From: Clostridia bacterium
Lineage (GTDB): Bacteria > Bacillota > Clostridia > Oscillospirales > Acutalibacteraceae
NCBI GenBank assembly: GCA_017436255.1
Contig: JAFSDK010000065.1
Span: forward strand, 1-32,698
Length of the DNA: 32,698 bases
Direction: 5' to 3'
Under the pieces are notes generated by a model. It was not told where the DNA came from, did not search any database, and saw nothing but the letters and a program-made list of their open reading frames with translations. A program made the position numbers and the translations under genes. Below are positions 24,885 through 32,611 of this stretch, in pieces (position 1 is the first letter of the stretch; every line of letters starts with the position of its first letter).

Positions 24885-25880
24885 TTATAAATTCCAAGAT
24901 TTTGGTATGTAAATATTTGAATAAGTAAGAATAGCAAAATGGTCGGTCATACCTGAAATGTAATCAACCACCGCACGCTCTACACCTTCGTTTTTGCAAA
25001 TTTGTGCATATTCTCCCGTTAATTTTTCGGGATACGCGATAAAGTAATCATATAAGCCCTTAATTATGCCTAAAACCTTGCTCTCTTCGCTTTTTGCCTG
25101 AGGATTTAAGTAAACAGACTTATATAGGTATTCGTGAAGCATATCGTAATATTTGAACGTTTCGTCATCCATTACGATATCATCAGTACTGTTTTTAACA
25201 ACCGACATAACCATACTGTTAATTCGCTCGCTCTTACTTTTGCCGAGAAATTCGGTTGCAGATTTTGGCAAGTCGTTTTCGGTAATAATGCCCGCACGAA
25301 CGGCATCGTCAATATCATGATTTATATAGGCAATTCGGTCGGCAAAACGAATTATTCTACCCTCTAACGTGAATGAATCTTGACCGCGTGTGTGACAAAG
25401 AATACCGTCTAAAACCTCTTTAGTAAGGTTAAGACCCTCACCTTTTTTCTCAATGGAGGTACAAACCCTAACGCTCTGTTCAAAATGGGTAAAACCAAAA
25501 CTCGCAAGTTCTTGCAAAGCACGTTCGCCCGCATGACCGAAAGGTGTATGACCAAGGTCATGACCTAACGCAATGGCTTCGGTTAAATCCTCATTAAGCC
25601 TTAACGCACGGGCTATTGTACGTGCAATCTGTGCCACCTCAAGTGTATGTGTAAGACGGGTTCTGTAATGGTCAGATTCAGGGGCTAAAAACACCTGGGT
25701 TTTATGTTTAAGGCGTCTAAATGATTTTGAATGAATAATACGGTCACGGTCGCGCTGAAAATCAGTACGTAGTTCACATTTAGGCTCGTCAAACTTACGT
25801 CCGAGCGTATTGACACTTAACGTTGCCTTATCCGATAAAAAGGATTTTTCATGGGATTCAATCTGTTCTCTGATATTCAT
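24885..25880 (-). CDS. dgt: Deoxyguanosinetriphosphate triphosphohydrolase-like HD protein
   Basis: An HD-superfamily enzyme that splits dNTPs into deoxynucleosides and triphosphate. The 331 residues carry the metal ligands TRLTHTLEVAQ (His78), GHDLGHTPFGHAGE (His107, Asp108, His111) and IAYINHDIDDAV (distal Asp). N-terminal RTDFQRDRDRIIHSKSFRRLKHKTQVF is typical. Its neighbour position before dnaG is conserved in clostridia and suits a role in dNTP balance during replication. AAGGGGTG precedes the ATG. True substrate preference cannot be read from sequence. Confidence 0.94.
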   Translation of the reverse strand: MNIREQIESHEKSFLSDKATLSVNTLGRKFDEPKCELRTDFQRDRDRIIHSKSFRRLKHKTQVFLAPESDHYRTRLTHTLEVAQIARTIARALRLNEDLTEAIALGHDLGHTPFGHAGERALQELASFGFTHFEQSVRVCTSIEKKGEGLNLTKEVLDGILCHTRGQDSFTLEGRIIRFADRIAYINHDIDDAVRAGIITENDLPKSATEFLGKSKSERINSMVMSVVKNSTDDIVMDDETFKYYDMLHEYLYKSVYLNPQAKSEESKVLGIIKGLYDYFIAYPEKLTGEYAQICKNEGVERAVVDYISGMTDHFAILTYSNIYIPKSWNL

Positions 25881-25932
25881 TACAACACCCCTTTACTTAA
25901 TATATTCGTCAAAATTCGCTCAAAACCTTTTT

Positions 25933-26562
25933 TTAATTTATCTTTATTGGGAAAAACTGTAAATTAATCTGTTTTGCTGAAAGATTACCGAAGAAAACAT
26001 CTATAAGTTTATCATTTAATTTTGAAAACTCACTACTGTCAATATAAAATGATATTTTAATTGCATTCTCAAAAATAGTATCTAAAATAACCGCACCGCA
26101 CTCTTCAAGCAACTTTTTAAGTTTGTCATACTGAGAATAATCGCAGTTAATATCGGCAACGCTACACTCAACCATTTGGGAAATATCGGCATTGTCAGCC
26201 GCCAAAATTGCGGCAGATGAATAGGCTCTTACAAGTCCCCCTGTGCCAAGCAAAATACCGCCAAAATAACGTGTTACAACAATTGCAACATTTTTAAGTT
26301 CTCTGCCCGCAATTACGTCTAAAACGGGCTTACCTGCCGTACCATGTGGCTCACCATCATCAGAAAATCGAACTAAATTATTATCGTTTAAAATATAGGC
26401 ATATACGTTGTGACGGGCATCCCAATATTTAGCCTTCATTTCGTTAATGAAATTGGTTGCTTCTTCTTCGGTTTCAACATGTTTAATAGTTGCTATAAAA
26501 CGAGAACGCTTTTCGGTTAATTCGGCAACGTTTTGCCCAATTATCGTTTTAAAAGATAACAA
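25933..26562 (-). CDS. YigZ/IMPACT-family protein
   Basis: The 209 residues match the UPF0029/Impact family. The N-terminal domain has SRFIATIKHVETEEEA, ARHNVYAYI and FSDDGEPHGTAGKPVLDVI, then VTRYFGGILLGTGGLVRAYSSAA. A C-terminal ferredoxin-like DUF1949 domain (about 130-205) follows. Eukaryotic relatives modulate translation stress signalling; the bacterial role is not settled. The start is the TTG at 26562 after GGAGGTGA. A longer in-frame reading runs back through the rpmE terminator and is rejected. No promoter fits between that terminator and the start, so transcription probably comes from upstream by read-through. Confidence 0.92.
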   Translation of the reverse strand: MLSFKTIIGQNVAELTEKRSRFIATIKHVETEEEATNFINEMKAKYWDARHNVYAYILNDNNLVRFSDDGEPHGTAGKPVLDVIAGRELKNVAIVVTRYFGGILLGTGGLVRAYSSAAILAADNADISQMVECSVADINCDYSQYDKLKKLLEECGAVILDTIFENAIKISFYIDSSEFSKLNDKLIDVFFGNLSAKQINLQFFPIKIN

Positions 26563-26576
26563 TTTGTTCACCTCCA

Positions 26577-26609
26577 AAATAAAGAAAACCGCAACCATTC
26601 GGTTACGGT
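26577..26609 (-). terminator. Terminator or attenuator between rpmE and yigZ
   Basis: On the minus strand ACCGTAACC and GGTTGCGGT pair (9 bp, one G-U) around GAAT, followed by TTTTCTTTATTTT. The T-rich tail runs straight into the yigZ ribosome site. Confidence 0.75.
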
Positions 26610-26622
26610 ATACTTTAGAAAA

Positions 26623-26829
26623 TTATTTGTCTTGCAAACCAAAACGCTTGTTGAATCTATCAACACGTCCGCCTGTGTCTACAAGTTTCTGTCTACCTGT
26701 AAAGAACGGATGACATTTAGAGCAGATATCAAGATGTATATCGTTTTTAGTTGAGCTTGTTTCAAATTCAGCTCCGCAAGCACACTTAATTACAGTCTTT
26801 TCATACTGTGGATGAATACCGTTTTTCAT
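26623..26829 (-). CDS. rpmE: 50S ribosomal protein L31
   Basis: The 68 residues start [19 protein letters not shown] and contain CAC and CSKCHPF, the four cysteines of the zinc-binding (C+) form of L31. [23 protein letters not shown] is the family C-terminus. The ATG at 26829 follows AAAGGGGTG; an upstream extension is not needed. Its own promoter and a terminator just downstream make it mainly a single-gene transcript. No alternative C- form is in the window. Confidence 0.97.
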   Translation of the reverse strand: MKNGIHPQYEKTVIKCACGAEFETSSTKNDIHLDICSKCHPFFTGRQKLVDTGGRVDRFNKRFGLQDK

Positions 26830-26864
26830 GATGGCACCCCTTTCAAAAATTCGATAACAAAAAA

Positions 26865-26893
26865 ATAATATCACAAAACATTTAGAAATGCAA
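26865..26893 (-). promoter_or_regulatory. Promoter of rpmE
   Basis: On the minus strand TTGCAT (26888-26893) and TATTAT (26865-26870) are separated by 17 bases, about 35 bases before the rpmE ATG. Confidence 0.75.
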
Positions 26894-26900
26894 GCAAAAA

Positions 26901-27512
26901 TTACTTTTTTAAAACAATTTTTTTAATTTTTTCATAAATTTCTACAGTTTTGAAGGCTATTTTATAATTTGAGGCATTGGTTGCTATCACAGCACTCTTA
27001 TCGTCAACCGTTTGATTAAGGCTGGCATTTGCTGATGGGACGCACAACGCGGGAAACATTACACACCACCAATTTTTTCCTTCTGCCCTGCCTATTTTAA
27101 TTATAACTGAATTGTAAAATCCCGCTGGTAAAGTAAAATTTTCATATTCTCGCGTATCAAAATAGGATTTTCCTATTTCAATATTGACATCATAATTATA
27201 GCCATTTTCATTGATTACTTTGCTGGCAATTTTATTTAATTCTTCGGTTGAATTTTCGGCAACCTCGATTGCCTCGGTTAAATTGCAGCACTCTTCAAAA
27301 CGTAATGCACTATTTTCAAGTATTGCATCGCGCACTTTTAATTTTAATTCTTGATCGGCTTCACTATCTGAGTTAGCAAGAATATGAAGTCTTAAAACGT
27401 TGTTTCTTAAATCATCACACTTTGCATCAAAACTTACCATACTTACAACAATACTCAAAACCAAAGCCGTTAACACCGATATTCTTATATTTTTAATAAT
27501 TGTTTTATTCAT
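26901..27512 (-). CDS. spoIIR: Stage II sporulation protein R
   Basis: The forespore signal that triggers SpoIIGA to process pro-sigma-E in the mother cell. The 203 residues have an N-terminal signal or anchor (about 10-28, [18 protein letters not shown]). The family core follows: [28 protein letters not shown], then [20 protein letters not shown] and [10 protein letters not shown]. In Bacillus it is transcribed by sigma-F, but I could not fix a promoter here; only 52 bases separate it from ispE. AGGAG precedes the ATG but lies at the foot of a hairpin. It is strong evidence that the organism sporulates or descends from spore formers. Confidence 0.95.
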   Translation of the reverse strand: MNKTIIKNIRISVLTALVLSIVVSMVSFDAKCDDLRNNVLRLHILANSDSEADQELKLKVRDAILENSALRFEECCNLTEAIEVAENSTEELNKIASKVINENGYNYDVNIEIGKSYFDTREYENFTLPAGFYNSVIIKIGRAEGKNWWCVMFPALCVPSANASLNQTVDDKSAVIATNASNYKIAFKTVEIYEKIKKIVLKK

Positions 27513-27520
27513 AAAAAACT

Positions 27521-27553
27521 CCTGTCAAATTATTCAAAAAGAATATTGACAGG
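27521..27553 (-). promoter_or_regulatory. Terminator-like hairpin at the spoIIR ribosome site
   Basis: The arms CCTGTCAA (27521-27528) and TTGACAGG (27546-27553) pair, with inner ATTC and GAAT closing an A5 loop. On the minus strand the 3' arm ends in ACAGG, overlapping the AGGAG ribosome site. AGTTTTTT and then the ATG follow. It can end ispE transcripts and could also hide the spoIIR start. Confidence 0.7.
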
Positions 27554-27564
27554 AAATTTTAAAA

Positions 27565-28416
27565 TTATTCAATAATAATCGCTTTTTTAGTCGGGTTACA
27601 TAAATATGCCGTTATATCATTTTTTGCAAATGTATTTAAACATTGCTCAGCCTTATCTTTATCAGAAAACAATGCAAAATACGATGGTCCACTACCACTT
27701 AAAGATATTGAATCTGCACCGCAGCATTCCATAATATTTACTAGGTCTTCACAATTCCATAAATGCGCAAACATATTGTCTAACGACTCGCACAATAGTT
27801 TGTAATCTCCCTTTTCAATGGCTAGTTCTGCACATTCAACTTTGGGGTGTGGAAAGTCGTTATCATCTATTTGACGATACATTTCTGCAGTTGACGGCTT
27901 AATTGCATTTTTAGCAATAACAATATAACAATTAGGCATATCATTAAGCTTTCTAAAATTTTCACCTATACCGGTTACCGAAACGGTACCCCCGTGTAAA
28001 AAGTAAGGAACGTCAGCACCAAGGGTTAAGGAAATTTCTTCCAAACGTTCATCGGTAAGCGGATAATCGAAAATTTTATTAAGAGCAAGTAAAACCGCCG
28101 CAGCATCAGCACTGCCACCACCTAAACCGGCGGCACATGGTATATGCTTATCAATATGAATGTTTACACCTGAACTAATTTTAGCGGTCTTAAAAAACAA
28201 ATTGGCCGCCTTATAAGCTATATCATCTGTGCCACCTAGTGAAGTAATTGATGAGGTAACGATAATATCACCATTCAGCACAGTTTCTACTGTAATTTTG
28301 TCGGCAAGACTTACCGACTGCATTATCATATTAAGTAAATGATATCCGTCGTTTCTTACACCAACAACATCTAAAGTCAGATTAATTTTTGCACAAGCAG
28401 TAACGTTTAATTTCAT
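27565..28416 (-). CDS. ispE: 4-diphosphocytidyl-2-C-methyl-D-erythritol kinase
   Basis: GHMP-family kinase of the MEP pathway that phosphorylates CDP-methylerythritol. The 283 residues contain AKINLTLDV (Lys10), the ATP-binding loop PCAAGLGGGSADAAAV (93-108), LGADVPYFLHGG with the catalytic Asp, and the SLSGSGPSYFALF motif near the C-terminus. It follows the aminotransferase gene by six bases. dxs and ispA of the same broader pathway are in another operon of this window. Confidence 0.96.
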   Translation of the reverse strand: MKLNVTACAKINLTLDVVGVRNDGYHLLNMIMQSVSLADKITVETVLNGDIIVTSSITSLGGTDDIAYKAANLFFKTAKISSGVNIHIDKHIPCAAGLGGGSADAAAVLLALNKIFDYPLTDERLEEISLTLGADVPYFLHGGTVSVTGIGENFRKLNDMPNCYIVIAKNAIKPSTAEMYRQIDDNDFPHPKVECAELAIEKGDYKLLCESLDNMFAHLWNCEDLVNIMECCGADSISLSGSGPSYFALFSDKDKAEQCLNTFAKNDITAYLCNPTKKAIIIE

Positions 28417-28422
28417 TAAAAT

Positions 28423-29598
28423 TTATGCACCTATCTCGTCAAGGAATTCTTTAATACGCTTTAGAGCTTCTCTAATATGCTCAACAGAATAGCAATATGA
28501 AGCACGTACAAAACCTTCGCCACCCAATCCAAATGCCGTGCCTGGCACGAATGCAACCTTTTTTGATAGCAGTAGTTTCTCGCAAAACTCGTCGCTAGAC
28601 ATCCCTGTTGATTTGATACAAGGAAAAGCATAAAAAGCACCTTTGGGGTCACGGCAAGTAAGACCTAAATCGTTAAAGCCTTTAACAATCATACGTCGAC
28701 GCGAATCATATTCTTCAAGCATCTTTTCTACAGCATCATCACAGTTTTTCAAAGCCTCAATAGCGGCATATTGCGATGTAGTTGGTGCGCACATAATTGC
28801 AAATTGATGAATTTTTGTAACTTGCTTGATGATTTCTTTAGGACCACAAGCATAACCAAGACGCCAACCCGTCATAGAGAATGCTTTTGAAAAACCATTA
28901 ATAACAACTGTTCTCTCGCGCATTCCGTCAAGTGAAGCAATCGAAACGTGCTTTTCATCTCCAAAAGTAAGCTCTGAATAAATCTCATCAGATAAAACAA
29001 TTATGTTGGTATCTTTAATAACATCTGCAATTGCTATTAAGTCTTCACGTCGCATAATAGCACCTGTAGGATTACAAGGATATGGTAAAATAAGCACCTT
29101 TGTTTTGTTAGTAATCTTAGATTTTAACTCTTCAGCTGTAACACGGAATTCGTTTTCTGCCTTAGTTTCAATGATTACGGGAGTGCCGCCCGCTAACCTG
29201 GTAATCGGCTCATAACAAACGTAACTTGGTTGCGGAATTATTACTTCATCGCCAGGCGAAACAATAGCGCGCACAGTAGCATCAATACCTTCACTGCCAC
29301 CAACAGTTACTAAAATTTCTTCTTTGCCGTTGTATGTAAGATTATATTTTCTTTTTAAAAATATTGAAATTTCGTTACGTAGAATTTCAAGACCTGAATT
29401 AGAGGTATATCTTGTTTTACTCTGTTCAAGTGAACGAATACCTGCATTTCTGATATTCCATGGTGTAGGAAAATCCGGTTCACCAACACCTAATGATATA
29501 ACATCATCCATCGTTTCGGCAATATCAAAAAACTTTCGTATCCCCGACGGCTTAATATCTAATACCTCTTTATTAATAATAGAAGTATAGTCAATCAC
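28423..29598 (-). CDS. PLP-dependent aminotransferase, class I/II
   Basis: Fold-type I aminotransferase of the aspartate/aromatic group (AspC/PatA-like). The 391 residues show GEPDFPTP (39-46), the cofactor residues NPTG (176-179) and DEIY (204-207), NGFSKAFSMTGWRLGY with Lys238 forming the Schiff base, and the C-terminal substrate-carboxylate Arg in VRASYC. The start is a GTG overlapping the Lrp stop by four bases (GTGA), so regulator and enzyme are translationally linked. This pairing suggests that the Lrp-type regulator responds to an amino acid used or made by the enzyme. The exact substrate cannot be told. Confidence 0.93.
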   Translation of the reverse strand: MIDYTSIINKEVLDIKPSGIRKFFDIAETMDDVISLGVGEPDFPTPWNIRNAGIRSLEQSKTRYTSNSGLEILRNEISIFLKRKYNLTYNGKEEILVTVGGSEGIDATVRAIVSPGDEVIIPQPSYVCYEPITRLAGGTPVIIETKAENEFRVTAEELKSKITNKTKVLILPYPCNPTGAIMRREDLIAIADVIKDTNIIVLSDEIYSELTFGDEKHVSIASLDGMRERTVVINGFSKAFSMTGWRLGYACGPKEIIKQVTKIHQFAIMCAPTTSQYAAIEALKNCDDAVEKMLEEYDSRRRMIVKGFNDLGLTCRDPKGAFYAFPCIKSTGMSSDEFCEKLLLSKKVAFVPGTAFGLGGEGFVRASYCYSVEHIREALKRIKEFLDEIGA

Positions 29599-30077
29599 AG
29601 CGACAGAGTCCCCCTATCATCATTCTTGCAGCCGATTAGCGGTACGTCCAATTCTTTATAACGGCGAAGTACAAAATGTGTTGCGGTTGAGATAACCGAA
29701 TCCATTGTTGAAAGTTCTTTAGCAACAAACATAGCCACCTGTTGGAAGGTTTTATCCTTAACCATTACGCAAAGATCATATCCACCAGACATAAGATAAA
29801 CGGATTCAACCTCATTGTACTGCATGATTCTTTCAGCAATTTCTTCAAAGCCAAGACCGGCTTTTGGTGTAACCTTAAGTTCAATAAGTGCAGAAACAAA
29901 AGCACTATCCATTCTCTCCCAATCGATAACGGTTTTATAACCGCGGATAATACCATCTTTCTCCATATTTTTAATTTCCGAAACTACTTCATCCTCGCTA
30001 AGACCAGACATGGTCGCTAGTTCGGTAATTTTGTATCTCGCATTCTTATTTAAAAGGTTTAATAATCTTTTATTCAT
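29595..30077 (-). CDS. Lrp/AsnC-family transcriptional regulator
   Basis: The 160 residues form an N-terminal winged helix-turn-helix (about 1-50; ITELATMSGLSEDEVVSEIKNMEKDGIIRGY) and a C-terminal RAM/ACT-like domain (about 60-145; ALIELKVTP, VYLMSGGYDLCVMV) that binds amino acids and forms oligomers. The ATG at 30077 follows GGAGG by nine bases; a GTG three codons earlier overlaps that site. It is the first gene of the Lrp-aminotransferase unit. It also diverges from an ACT-domain gene, so it may control both directions; that is inference. Confidence 0.92.
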   Translation of the reverse strand: MNKRLLNLLNKNARYKITELATMSGLSEDEVVSEIKNMEKDGIIRGYKTVIDWERMDSAFVSALIELKVTPKAGLGFEEIAERIMQYNEVESVYLMSGGYDLCVMVKDKTFQQVAMFVAKELSTMDSVISTATHFVLRRYKELDVPLIGCKNDDRGTLSL

Positions 30078-30100
30078 AGTTTTCACCCTCCGTTTTGTAT

Positions 30101-30109
30101 ATCATAACA
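30101..30109 (-). promoter_or_regulatory. Possible extended -10 promoter of the Lrp unit
   Basis: On the minus strand TGTTATGAT gives a TGn extension and a five-of-six -10 hexamer about 23 bases before the start codon. No clear -35 is present. Confidence 0.4.
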
Positions 30110-30141
30110 CAAAACTTTAAAAAAATATAGTATTATTTATA

Positions 30142-30170
30142 TTTACTTTAATATTTTTATGTGATATTAT
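30142..30170 (+). promoter_or_regulatory. Possible promoter of the ACT/PFL pair
   Basis: TTTACT (30142-30147) and TATTAT (30165-30170) are separated by 17 bases and lie 30 bases before the ATG. The -35 matches only four of six positions, in a very AT-rich region. Confidence 0.5.
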
Positions 30171-30200
30171 ATTAACAAATGCAATTTTAGGAGTGGTATA

Positions 30201-30470
30201 ATGAAGGCAGTAATTACTGTTGTGGGAAAAGATACCGTTGGTATTTTGGCAAAGGTATCAACTAAATGTGCCGAATACAACGTTAACATCGCTGAGGTTT
30301 CGCAAACAATTTTACAGGGTATGTTCTGTATGATAATGCTTGGTGAAGTTGATTCACTACAAGGCAGTTTTGGCGACTTTGCCGATGCTCTTCGTGATTT
30401 TGGCGATTCAATGAATTTAAAAATTAACGTAATGCATGAAGATATTTTTAATTCTATGCACAAGATTTAG
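30201..30470 (+). CDS. ACT-domain protein (UPF0237 type)
   Basis: The 89 residues are a single ACT domain: [20 protein letters not shown], then [21 protein letters not shown], and a helical end. Such domains bind small ligands, often amino acids. AGGAGTG lies before the ATG. Only eight bases separate it from the PFL-like gene, and the two always look like a unit in firmicutes. The ligand and partner are unknown; a complex with the next protein is a reasonable guess. Confidence 0.9.
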   Translation: MKAVITVVGKDTVGILAKVSTKCAEYNVNIAEVSQTILQGMFCMIMLGEVDSLQGSFGDFADALRDFGDSMNLKINVMHEDIFNSMHKI

Positions 30471-30478
30471 GTGACAAC

Positions 30479-31837
30479 ATGATAGATACTAAAGACATAC
30501 TTGAAACCATACGTATGATTGAGAATGAAAATCTCGACATACGAACTGTTACAATGGGTATTTCATTGCTTGACTGTATTGACCCCGATATTGATACAGC
30601 TTGCAATAAGATTTATGAAAAAATCACCCGTTGTGCTGAAAATTTGGTGCCTGTTTGCGTTGAGATTGAACGCGAACTCGGTATACCAATAATTAATAAA
30701 CGTATTTCAGTTACACCTATTGCCATGATTTTAGCTGCTTGTAACGAAAAAAATCCTGTAAAATTTGCCTATGCGCTTGAAAAAGCTGCACAAAAGGTTG
30801 GCGTTAACTTTATAGGCGGTTATTCAGCGCTCGTAGGTAAAGGTTTTGCCGCAGGCGATAGAGAACTTATTGAAAGCATTCCTGAGGCGCTAAGTTGCAC
30901 TGAGCATATATGTTCATCGGTTAACATTGGCTCTACCAAAGCCGGTATTAACCTTGATGCTGTAGCCTTAATGGGTAAGGTTGTAAAGCGTGCAGCTGAA
31001 CTTACGGCAGACCGAAATTGCATTGGTGCTGCAAAACTTGTTGTGTTTTGTAATGCACCTGAAGATAATCCATTTATGGCAGGTGCTTTTCATGGTGTTG
31101 GTGAAGCCGACTGCGTAATAAACGTTGGCGTTTCGGGCCCCGGTGTTGTACGTGCCGCATTACATAACTCAAAAGATTTAGACATAACAGGTGTTTCTGA
31201 TTTAATTAAGCGTACTGCATTTAAAATTACACGTATGGGTCAACTCGTTTGTCACTTAGCGTCAGAACGTCTAAACGTACAAGCAGGTATTGTTGACCTA
31301 TCATTAGCACCAACCCCTGCCGTTGGTGACTCGGTAGCACATATACTTGAAGAAATTGGACTTGAAAGTTGTGGTGCTTGCGGAACTACTGCTGCACTTG
31401 CAATGCTCAACGATGCGGTTAAAAAAGGTGGCGTAATGGCTTCTTCGCGTGTTGGCGGTCTTTCGGGCGCATTTATTCCCGTAACAGAAGATGCCGGTAT
31501 GATAGATGCCGCGCGTTCGGGAGCTCTTACAATTGAAAAACTTGAAGCTATGACAGCCGTTTGTAGCGTTGGTCTTGATATGATTAATATACCCGGTGAC
31601 ACACCCGACGAAGTAATTTCGGCAATTATTGCTGACGAGGCGGCAATAGGTATGATTAACTCAAAAACAACCGCCGTGCGTGTTATTCCTGCAATTGGAA
31701 AAACAGTTGGTGATGAACTATCATTTGGCGGACTACTAGGCAATGGCCCGGTAATGAAGGTTAATACTTACTCCCCTGCTAAATTTATCGGACGCGGTGG
31801 TCAGATTCCCGCCCCCATACAAAGTCTTAAAAACTAA
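30479..31837 (+). CDS. PFL family protein (UPF0210/DUF711)
   Basis: The 452 residues match the UPF0210 family: [20 protein letters not shown] at the start, [46 protein letters not shown], then [12 protein letters not shown] and the C-terminal [19 protein letters not shown] with GRIPAP-like PAPIQSLKN. Relatives have a fold similar to pyruvate formate-lyase and anaerobic ribonucleotide reductase barrels, but I see no C-terminal glycyl-radical motif and no activase gene nearby. AGGTGA, overlapping the ACT stop codon, serves as the ribosome site. The function remains unassigned. Confidence 0.93.
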   Translation: MIDTKDILETIRMIENENLDIRTVTMGISLLDCIDPDIDTACNKIYEKITRCAENLVPVCVEIERELGIPIINKRISVTPIAMILAACNEKNPVKFAYALEKAAQKVGVNFIGGYSALVGKGFAAGDRELIESIPEALSCTEHICSSVNIGSTKAGINLDAVALMGKVVKRAAELTADRNCIGAAKLVVFCNAPEDNPFMAGAFHGVGEADCVINVGVSGPGVVRAALHNSKDLDITGVSDLIKRTAFKITRMGQLVCHLASERLNVQAGIVDLSLAPTPAVGDSVAHILEEIGLESCGACGTTAALAMLNDAVKKGGVMASSRVGGLSGAFIPVTEDAGMIDAARSGALTIEKLEAMTAVCSVGLDMINIPGDTPDEVISAIIADEAAIGMINSKTTAVRVIPAIGKTVGDELSFGGLLGNGPVMKVNTYSPAKFIGRGGQIPAPIQSLKN

Positions 31838-31840
31838 AAA

Positions 31841-31888
31841 TTGAATAAAAAATCACCTGTGCTGTTGCACAGGTGATTTTTTATTCAA
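31841..31888. terminator. Bidirectional terminator with a perfect 22-bp stem
   Basis: The 22 bases 31841-31862 (ending CACCTGTGC) are perfectly complementary to 31867-31888 (starting GCACAGGTG), with a TGTT loop. The A/T runs next to the GC-rich core give termination signals on both strands for the converging PFL and zinc-ribbon genes. Confidence 0.95.
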
Positions 31889-31891
31889 TAA

Positions 31892-32413
31892 TTATGACAA
31901 TGCGATACAGAAAAGTAAAAATGCAAGGCCAAAAGTTGGTAAAGAAATGATGCTAAAAATTTTACCTAAACGCGGCATAACGGTTGTATTGCCGCCTGCA
32001 GTTGCTTTTGACGAGAATATAAGACCTACAATACCTGCCGCCATGAACATAAACATGTAAACCATAGCAACAATAACTTCTTCTTCATATGCGTAATCTG
32101 CAAAAGAACAACCCATAAAGAAGAAAATAATCGATAAAGCCAAAGCTGCAATACCGCAAGCCATTGAAACTATACCAAAAACTTTAGCGGCGGTGCTATA
32201 TTTAGGTGTCTCTTCTACGTATGAAATTGAAACTGGTTGAGTATATATCGGCTGTTCAGTAATTACCGTAGGCGCGGCAACAGGTTCTTCAACCAAAACA
32301 GGTTGCTCAGTCTCAACAGATTGCGTTTGAGTAATTTCTTGTGAAGAACCGCAATTGATACAGAATCTAGCTGCATCTTCGAGTTGTGTGCCACAGTTAT
32401 AACAAAATTTCAT
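31892..32413 (-). CDS. Zinc-ribbon membrane protein
   Basis: The 173 residues start with a zinc ribbon, CYNCG (4-8) and CINCG (about 18-22), typical of zinc_ribbon_2 proteins. A disordered linker rich in Gln, Thr, Pro and Val (about 25-70) follows, then three hydrophobic segments (about 77-105, 115-137 and 150-172). The C-terminal part resembles DUF4190-like membrane domains. The ribbon would face the cytoplasm if the first helix runs outward. The ATG at 32413 follows GGGGGATG; an earlier ATG lies at the site itself. A perfect consensus promoter drives it. Function is unknown. Confidence 0.82.
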   Translation of the reverse strand: MKFCYNCGTQLEDAARFCINCGSSQEITQTQSVETEQPVLVEEPVAAPTVITEQPIYTQPVSISYVEETPKYSTAAKVFGIVSMACGIAALALSIIFFFMGCSFADYAYEEEVIVAMVYMFMFMAAGIVGLIFSSKATAGGNTTVMPRLGKIFSIISLPTFGLAFLLFCIALS

Positions 32414-32444
32414 ACAATCATCCCCCATAAAATAATTTAAATTT

Positions 32445-32473
32445 ATTATAGCATTTAAGTTATTTTATGTCAA
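32445..32473 (-). promoter_or_regulatory. Perfect consensus sigma-A promoter of the zinc-ribbon gene
   Basis: On the minus strand TTGACA (32468-32473) and TATAAT (32445-32450) match the consensus at all 12 positions with a 17-base spacer. Confidence 0.88.
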
Positions 32474-32521
32474 TAAACTAAGACCCCATTTAAAGATTTA
32501 ATACACAACATTAAAAGAAAA

Positions 32522-32566
32522 AATCCCCTTATGGTAGAAACAACTACCATAAGGGGATGATTTTTT
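32522..32566. terminator. Intrinsic terminator after the right-edge gene
   Basis: ATCCCCTTATGGTAG (32523-32537) and CTACCATAAGGGGAT (32544-32558) form a 15-bp perfect stem. T runs occur on both sides. It most likely ends the minus-strand gene whose tail lies at 32612-32698. Confidence 0.88.
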
Positions 32567-32611
32567 CTATAGTTCGTTTTTACCGAACTTAATTCTTTTT
32601 AAAGAAAGATT

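Noticed and set aside
26563-26598. N-terminal extension of the YigZ-family protein
   Set aside because: It runs through the rpmE terminator stem and the yigZ ribosome site. The TTG after GGAGGTGA gives the usual N-terminus.
31252-31743. Minus-strand open frame of about 163 codons inside the PFL-like gene
   Set aside because: Its composition (Ser, Pro, Ala, Ile rich) mirrors the codons of the real plus-strand gene, and it has no start signals.
30479-31837. Glycyl-radical enzyme reading of the PFL-like protein
   Set aside because: There is no RVxG-type C-terminal glycine motif and no activating radical-SAM gene nearby. The sequence matches UPF0210 rather than true pyruvate formate-lyase.
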